A stretch of 11,152 nucleotides of DNA from Comamonadaceae bacterium. Lineage in GTDB: Bacteria > Pseudomonadota > Gammaproteobacteria > Burkholderiales > Burkholderiaceae_C. The stretch covers positions 1 through 11,152 of the forward strand of contig CANHBU010000028.1 in assembly GCA_947458345.1 (NCBI GenBank). The letters run 5' to 3'. Shown here piece after piece: positions 7,453-11,152 of this stretch (position 1 is the first letter of the stretch; every line of letters begins with the position of its first letter). The position numbers were made by a program, and so were the translations under genes. The notes under the pieces were generated by a model. That model worked only from the letters and a program-made list of their open reading frames with translations. It was not told where the DNA came from and did not search any database.

Positions 7453-7902
7453 TCAGGCCGTCTGGGTGGCAGCCTGGGCTTGCTGTTCCAGTTGCTGCTG
7501 GTAGAGCATCTGGAAGTTGATTTCCGCCAGATGCACCGGCGGAAAGCCCGCGCGCTGGACCACATCGGCCACGTTGCCGCGCAGGTAAGGATAGAGGATC
7601 TGCGGGCACGCCATGCCCAGCACCTGACCCATCTGTTCTTCGGGCAGGTTGCGGATCTCGAAAATACCGGCCTGCTTGGCCTCGACCAAAAACACGGTCT
7701 TGTCGCCGATCTTGGTGTGCACCGTGGCCAACACGGTCGCCTCAAACATGCCCTCGGCCACCTGCTCGGAGCCCACCGCAAGCTGGATATCGACCTGCGG
7801 CTGCGCCTGATCGAGCAAGATCGCCGGCGAGTTGGGCTGCTCTAGCGAGACATCCTTGAGGTAGATGCGTTGAATCTGGAAAACGGGATCGGCGTCGGCC
7901 AT
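7453..7902 (-). CDS. secB: Protein-export chaperone SecB
   Basis: This 149-residue acidic cytoplasmic protein is recognisably SecB, the tetrameric chaperone that keeps preproteins unfolded and delivers them to SecA. Recognisable stretches are [19 protein letters not shown] (residues 8-26), the FEATVLATV strand, [11 protein letters not shown], and [20 protein letters not shown] near 95-114, which is the most conserved part of the family. The Gln-rich tail ([17 protein letters not shown]) matches other proteobacterial SecBs in character. The ATG at 7902 has AGGA 6 bases upstream. It lies between grxC (103-base gap containing a strong hairpin) and gpsA (47-base gap), the same order as in E. coli. 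Confidence 0.97.
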   Translation of the reverse strand: MADADPVFQIQRIYLKDVSLEQPNSPAILLDQAQPQVDIQLAVGSEQVAEGMFEATVLATVHTKIGDKTVFLVEAKQAGIFEIRNLPEEQMGQVLGMACPQILYPYLRGNVADVVQRAGFPPVHLAEINFQMLYQQQLEQQAQAATQTA

Positions 7903-7931
7903 GGGGGGTCCTGGAGAGTTGAAAAAGTCAA

Positions 7932-7949
7932 GCCGGCCCGCAGGCCGGC
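7932..7949 (-). terminator. Hairpin between grxC and secB
   Basis: A perfect 7-bp GC stem (7932-7938 with 7943-7949, 4-base loop) lies 56 bases past the grxC stop. On the minus strand it is preceded by a T/C-rich stretch and followed after 4 bases by TTTTT. It may be a partial terminator, an attenuator, or a processing/stability element that sets secB and gpsA levels apart from the upstream genes. The structure is seen; the role is inferred. Confidence 0.5.
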
Positions 7950-8005
7950 GAAAGAAAGATTATGTCAGGGCGCATCGGCAGACAGCCGCGCCGACCCGGC
8001 AAGCC

Positions 8006-8272
8006 TCAGGCGGCCTTGCCCTGCAGCAAATCGACCAGTGCGCCACGCGCATCGAGCGCCATCAGGTCGTCACAGCCGCCAACATGGGTCTGACCGATGA
8101 AAATCTGCGGCACCGTGCGCCGGCCGGTCAGGGCCATCATTTTTTCGCGCTCGCCCTCAATCTGGTCGATACGGATCTCTTGCACCTGCTCGACCCCGCG
8201 GCGCTTGAGCAACTGCTTGGCCTGCAGGCAATAAGGGCAGACGGCGGTGGTGTACATCTTGACGGCTTGCAT
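8006..8272 (-). CDS. grxC: Glutaredoxin 3 (GrxC)
   Basis: This 88-residue protein is a class I dithiol glutaredoxin, which reduces disulfides and glutathionylated proteins with glutathione in the cytoplasm. It has the active site CPYC at residues 12-15, the TVPQIFI cis-proline strand near 53-59, and the glutathione-binding GGCDDL near 65-70, in a single thioredoxin-like domain of normal length. I chose the ATG at 8272 because GGGAG lies 5 bases upstream; an ATG at 8284 would add four residues and has no comparable site. It is between the rhodanese gene (87-base gap) and secB, as in E. coli yibN-grxC-secB. Confidence 0.96.
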   Translation of the reverse strand: MQAVKMYTTAVCPYCLQAKQLLKRRGVEQVQEIRIDQIEGEREKMMALTGRRTVPQIFIGQTHVGGCDDLMALDARGALVDLLQGKAA

Positions 8273-8286
8273 CACAACTCCCATGA

Positions 8287-8366
8287 CGGTTCAGGCCCCG
8301 AGCTTGCCACAAGCGGCGAAATTGTGTTGGCCGACCCCGTTTGTCGCCCCCACACCGGTTCAGGCC
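8287..8366. repeat. 11-bp direct repeat bracketing the rhodanese-grxC gap
   Basis: CGGTTCAGGCC occurs at 8287-8297 and again at 8356-8366, where it includes the rhodanese stop codon. The copies are exactly 11 bases and are separated by 58 bases. This could be chance in GC-rich DNA or the footprint of an old small duplication at the end of the rhodanese gene. Confidence 0.6.
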
Positions 8367-8770
8367 TTATCCAGCGGCAAACCGGCATCGCGCCAGGCCT
8401 TGAGTCCGCCGGCAATCGACTGCGCGTTCTCGTAGCCCAGCTTTTTGGCCTGCCCCGCGGCCCGGGCGGCACGGGAGCCGACCGGACACACCATGATGAC
8501 GGGGATCGCCTTGTTCTTGACCAGAGTAGCCAGTTTGTCCTCGATCTGGCCAAACGGCAGATTCTTGGAACCCACCACATGACCGCCGACAAACTCATGG
8601 GGCTCACTGACGTCAATCACCACCGCTTTTTCGCGGTTGATCAACTGCACGGCGGCAGCCGGGCTGAGGCTGCCGGCGCGTGCCCCGCCAGCAATGACCG
8701 GCCACAGCAGCAAGGCGCCCGAGCTCAGGGCCACGGAGATCAACATCCAGTTGTCGAGCAGAAATTTCAC
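8360..8770 (-). CDS. Membrane-anchored single-domain rhodanese (YibN-like)
   Basis: This 136-residue protein has one N-terminal hydrophobic segment (about residues 8-27), so it is probably tethered to the inner membrane. A single rhodanese domain follows (about 36-132). The active loop CPVGSR (95-100) contains the sulfur-accepting Cys95, and the [20 protein letters not shown] stretch (53-72) and [12 protein letters not shown] (121-132) are standard rhodanese motifs. It is the counterpart of E. coli YibN, which also stands first in yibN-grxC-secB-gpsA; the physiological sulfur donor and acceptor are not known. The start is a GTG at 8770, preceded by AAGGA at a spacing of 5 bases; the overlapping ATG two bases upstream is out of frame and meets a stop at once. 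Confidence 0.92.
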   Translation of the reverse strand: MKFLLDNWMLISVALSSGALLLWPVIAGGARAGSLSPAAAVQLINREKAVVIDVSEPHEFVGGHVVGSKNLPFGQIEDKLATLVKNKAIPVIMVCPVGSRAARAAGQAKKLGYENAQSIAGGLKAWRDAGLPLDKA

Positions 8771-8807
8771 ATCGGTCCTTCGGTTTGTCGGCGGGGCAAA
8801 GTCCGCG

Positions 8808-8817
8808 ATTCTAAAAT
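8808..8817. promoter_or_regulatory. Shared -10-like AT island between rhodanese and gpmA
   Basis: The 162-base divergent gap contains one short AT-rich block, ATTCTAAAAT. It reads TAGAAT on the minus strand (8813-8808), about 38 bases upstream of the rhodanese GTG, and TAAAAT on the plus strand (8812-8817), about 115 bases upstream of gpmA. Clear -35 boxes at normal spacing are absent (TTGTCG at 8785-8790 is 21 bases away), so promoter assignment is tentative. Confidence 0.3.
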
Positions 8818-8932
8818 GCCGGGATTGAACCGTGCCCGGTCCCTGCTTTCCCCTGCCCTGGCCCCTACCCTCCCCCTGCCTTTTTACTCACCCCTTCTTG
8901 ACCCGCGTGCCCCTGGCATGCGCCTGCTGACC

Positions 8933-9679
8933 ATGTACAAGCTCGTGCTCATTCGCCACGGCGAATCGACCTGGAATCTCGAAAACCGCTTCACCGGCTG
9001 GACCGATGTCGACCTCACCTCCACGGGCCTTGAACAGGCCATCGGCGCCGGTCGCCTGCTCAAGGCCGAGGGCTACGATTTCGACTTGGCCTACACCAGC
9101 GTGCTCAAACGCGCCACCCGCACGCTCTGGCATGTGCTCGACGAGATGGACCGCACCTGGCTGCCGGTGGTGCACAGCTGGCGCCTCAACGAGCGGCACT
9201 ACGGCGCCTTGCAGGGTCTAAACAAGGCCGATATGGCCAAACAGTATGGCGACGAGCAGGTGCTGATCTGGCGTCGCAGCTACGACACCCCGCCGCCGGC
9301 GCTCGATCCGCAAGACCCCCGCTGCGAGCGCGGCGATCGCCGCTACGCCCGGCTGGCCGAAGGACAGGTGCCCCTGACCGAATGCCTGAAAGACACCGTC
9401 GCTCGGGTGCTGCCGTTTTGGAACGAGGCGATGGCGCCAGCCATCAAGAGCGGCAAGCGGGTGGTCGTTGCCGCGCACGGCAATTCGATCCGCGCGCTGA
9501 TCAAGTACCTCGACTCGATTTCCGACCACGAAATCGTCAACCTGAACATCCCCAACGGCATTCCACTGGTCTACGAACTCGACGAGCAGTTGCGACCGCT
9601 GGGCCGGCGCTACCTGGGCGATGCGCAGGCCATCGCGCAAGCGACGGCCGCCGTGGCCGCGCAGGGCAAGGGCGGCTGA
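8933..9679 (+). CDS. gpmA: 2,3-bisphosphoglycerate-dependent phosphoglycerate mutase
   Basis: This 248-residue cytoplasmic enzyme interconverts 3- and 2-phosphoglycerate in glycolysis and gluconeogenesis. It belongs to the histidine phosphatase superfamily: LIRHGES (6-12) with the phosphorylated His9, Arg60, Glu87 in [15 protein letters not shown], and [10 protein letters not shown] (180-189) with His182. The length matches GpmA. The ATG at 8933 gives the usual [10 protein letters not shown] start; an in-frame ATG at 8918 would add five residues. Neither has a visible Shine-Dalgarno sequence, and the leader upstream is strikingly pyrimidine-rich. It is divergent from the rhodanese gene and 178 bases upstream of the S41 protease gene, a pairing I recall as common in betaproteobacteria. 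Confidence 0.97.
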   Translation: MYKLVLIRHGESTWNLENRFTGWTDVDLTSTGLEQAIGAGRLLKAEGYDFDLAYTSVLKRATRTLWHVLDEMDRTWLPVVHSWRLNERHYGALQGLNKADMAKQYGDEQVLIWRRSYDTPPPALDPQDPRCERGDRRYARLAEGQVPLTECLKDTVARVLPFWNEAMAPAIKSGKRVVVAAHGNSIRALIKYLDSISDHEIVNLNIPNGIPLVYELDEQLRPLGRRYLGDAQAIAQATAAVAAQGKGG

Positions 9680-9683
9680 AGCA

Positions 9684-9735
9684 GGCCGCTGCCCAGCGCC
9701 GGGCGGCCGCGCCGGGCCATAGCCTTACCAAGGCT
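9684..9735 (+). terminator. Hairpins after gpmA, weak terminator
   Basis: Two inverted repeats follow the gpmA stop: 9684-9689 with 9703-9708 (13-base loop), and a perfect 6-bp stem at 9721-9726 with 9730-9735 (3-base loop). The second is followed by a broken T-rich stretch (TGCAGCTTTGCACTTTT), not a clean T run. It may reduce read-through into ctpA rather than stop it. Confidence 0.4.
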
Positions 9736-9777
9736 TGCAGCTTTGCACTTTTGCTAACACAAGCTCATCGTGGCGGG

Positions 9778-9785
9778 TGTATATT
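9778..9785 (+). promoter_or_regulatory. Possible promoter -10 region of ctpA
   Basis: TGTATATT, with TATATT at 9780-9785, is the most -10-like sequence in the 178-base gpmA-ctpA gap and lies about 73 bases upstream of the ctpA ATG. A TTGCTA at 9751-9756 is too far away (23 bases) for a normal -35, so this is a tentative call. Confidence 0.3.
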
Positions 9786-9857
9786 GCAGCTCAACTTTTG
9801 CGCACAGCACAGCCGCTCCTCGGCCAGCTCCGGCGCCAATACCTTGACGAGGTCAAT

Positions 9858-11152
9858 ATGGGTCACAAGCTCAAGATCGCAGGCTGGATCAGCCTGGGCG
9901 CGCTCGCCGGAGCGCTCACCACGGTGCAGTTGCAGGCCGTGGCGCGCAACAACTTTTCACCGCTGCCGCTCGAGGAGCTGCAGCAGCTGGCCGCCGTCTT
10001 TAGCATGGTCAAGAGCGACTATGTGGAGCCGGTCGACGAGAAAAAGCTGATCTCAGAAGCCATCTCGGGCATGGTGGCCAGCCTGGATCCCCACTCGGCC
10101 TACTTTGACAAGAAGACCTTCAAGGAGTTTCGTGAGGGCACCACCGGCCGCTTTGTGGGCGTGGGCATCGAAATCAGCCAAGAAGACGGCCTGGTCAAGG
10201 TGGTCTCTCCCATTGAAGGCTCGCCGGCCGACCGGGCGGGCCTCAAGCCCAACGACCTGATCACCAAGATCGACGACACCGTGGTCAAAGGCTTGTCGCT
10301 CAACGAGGCGGTCAAGCGCATGCGCGGCGAACCCAACACCCGCGTGGTGCTGACGATTTTCCGCAAGGATGAGAACCGCACCTTCCCGGTGACCATCGTG
10401 CGCGAGGAAATTCGCACGCAATCGGTGCGCGCCCGCTTGATCGAGCCGGGCTATGCCTGGCTGCGCGTCTCCCAGTTCCAGGAACGCACCGTCGAAGACT
10501 TCGTCACCCGGCTGGAAAACCTTTACAAACAAGACCCCAACCTCAAGGGGCTGGTGCTCGATTTGCGCAACGACCCGGGCGGCCTGCTCGACGCGGCGGT
10601 GGCGCTGTCGGCGGCGTTCCTGCCTGAAAATGTGACCGTCGTCTCGACCAATGGCCAGCTGGCCGAAAGCAAGTTCACCTACCGCGCCTCGCCCCAGCAC
10701 TACGTGCGCCGCGGCGCCGACCCGCTCAAACGGCTGCCGGCAGCGGTCAAGACCGTGCCGCTGGTGGTGCTGGTCAATGAAGGCTCGGCCTCGGCCAGCG
10801 AAATCGTCGCCGGCGCACTGCAGGACCACAGGCGCGCCACGATCATGGGCAGCCAAACTTTTGGCAAGGGCTCGGTGCAGACCGTGCGTCCGCTGGGCCC
10901 AGACACGGGCCTGAAGATCACCACGGCGCGCTATTTCACACCCAATGGCCGCTCCATCCAGGCCAAGGGCATCATGCCCGACGTGTTGGTCGACGAAACG
11001 GCCGAGGGCAGCCCGTTTGCCGTGCTGCGCTCGCGCGAAGCCGATCTCGAAAAGCACCTGTCCGGCGGCGGCGCGCCCGAAGCGAAAGACCCAGCGCGCG
11101 AGAGGGCGCGCGAGGAAGCGCTCAAGAAACTGGAGGAGGCCTCGCGCAGGCC
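9858..11152 (+). CDS. S41 carboxyl-terminal processing protease, CtpA-type (3' end missing)
   Basis: An open frame of 431 codons starts at ATG 9858 (GAGG 5 bases upstream) and runs off the window without a stop. The N-terminus has a signal or anchor segment (about residues 7-28), so the enzyme should work in the periplasm. A PDZ domain spans about 90-175 (GRFVGVGIEI, SPADRAGLKPNDLI). The S41 catalytic domain follows, with DLRNDPGGLL at 235-244, GSASASEIVAGAL at 309-321 (catalytic Ser probably 312) and TFGKGSVQT at 334-342 (Lys337, 25 residues after the serine as in known CtpA/Prc). Such proteases cleave protein C-termini and some regulate peptidoglycan hydrolases. The last part is rich in Glu, Lys and Arg. 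Family members are commonly about 450-500 residues, so only a short tail is missing. It lies downstream of gpmA in the same direction. Confidence 0.95.
   Translation, partial: MGHKLKIAGWISLGALAGALTTVQLQAVARNNFSPLPLEELQQLAAVFSMVKSDYVEPVDEKKLISEAISGMVASLDPHSAYFDKKTFKEFREGTTGRFVGVGIEISQEDGLVKVVSPIEGSPADRAGLKPNDLITKIDDTVVKGLSLNEAVKRMRGEPNTRVVLTIFRKDENRTFPVTIVREEIRTQSVRARLIEPGYAWLRVSQFQERTVEDFVTRLENLYKQDPNLKGLVLDLRNDPGGLLDAAVALSAAFLPENVTVVSTNGQLAESKFTYRASPQHYVRRGADPLKRLPAAVKTVPLVVLVNEGSASASEIVAGALQDHRRATIMGSQTFGKGSVQTVRPLGPDTGLKITTARYFTPNGRSIQAKGIMPDVLVDETAEGSPFAVLRSREADLEKHLSGGGAPEAKDPARERAREEALKKLEEASRR

Noticed and set aside
7901..8932. Open plus-strand frame upstream of and in frame with gpmA
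   Set aside because: It is antisense to grxC and the rhodanese gene and continues into gpmA only because the frame lacks stops in GC-rich DNA. GpmA of normal length starts at 8933, and a fusion is not supported.
10053..11057. Minus-strand open frame of about 334 codons opposite the S41 protease
   Set aside because: It is the complement of a protease with an intact PDZ domain and Ser/Lys catalytic motifs, and its His/Ala/Gly/Asp-rich translation has no family character.
60..11152. A new defence, mobile or biosynthetic system
   Set aside because: All eleven genes belong to recognised families, mostly core functions, with even composition; there are no transposases, integrases, toxin-antitoxin pairs, phage genes or unexplained large gaps.

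Overview
The window is a compact, high-GC chromosomal segment that looks like a betaproteobacterium of the order Burkholderiales, probably Comamonadaceae or a close relative. That placement is inferred from base composition, gene order and protein character, not from a marker gene. It holds eleven protein-coding genes, ten complete and one running off the right edge. All belong to recognisable families, mostly core functions. I see no rRNA, tRNA, CRISPR array, insertion sequence or phage gene, and no gene-free stretch longer than about 180 bases.

Left block (60-5810, all minus strand), in transcription order: an Atm1/ABCB7-type ABC exporter, a LysR-family regulator resembling HypT/YjiE, dihydroorotase (pyrC), a DUF3025 protein, and the membrane metalloprotease htpX. 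The regulator, pyrC and the DUF3025 gene are joined by a 4-base overlap and a 2-base gap, so they look translationally coupled. htpX follows about 100 bases later and seems to have its own heat-shock (sigma-32-like) promoter at the end of the DUF3025 gene. The block ends in one good rho-independent terminator and a second, weaker hairpin.

Middle (5888-6343, plus strand): a YciA-type acyl-CoA thioesterase, divergent from the exporter and convergent with gpsA.

Right block: minus-strand rhodanese - grxC - secB - gpsA (8770 down to 6389), the same order as E. coli yibN-grxC-secB-gpsA. It combines sulfur/thiol chemistry, a secretory chaperone and phospholipid precursor synthesis. Divergent from it on the plus strand are gpmA (glycolytic phosphoglycerate mutase) and a truncated ctpA-type S41 protease (9858 to the edge).

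I found no convincing new multi-gene system. The points most worth checking are the candidate sigma-32 promoter for htpX, the HypT-like regulator coupled to pyrC, the hairpin between grxC and secB, the pyrimidine-rich gpmA leader without a Shine-Dalgarno sequence, and a 13-bp tandem repeat that places a stop codon in all three frames behind the ABC exporter.
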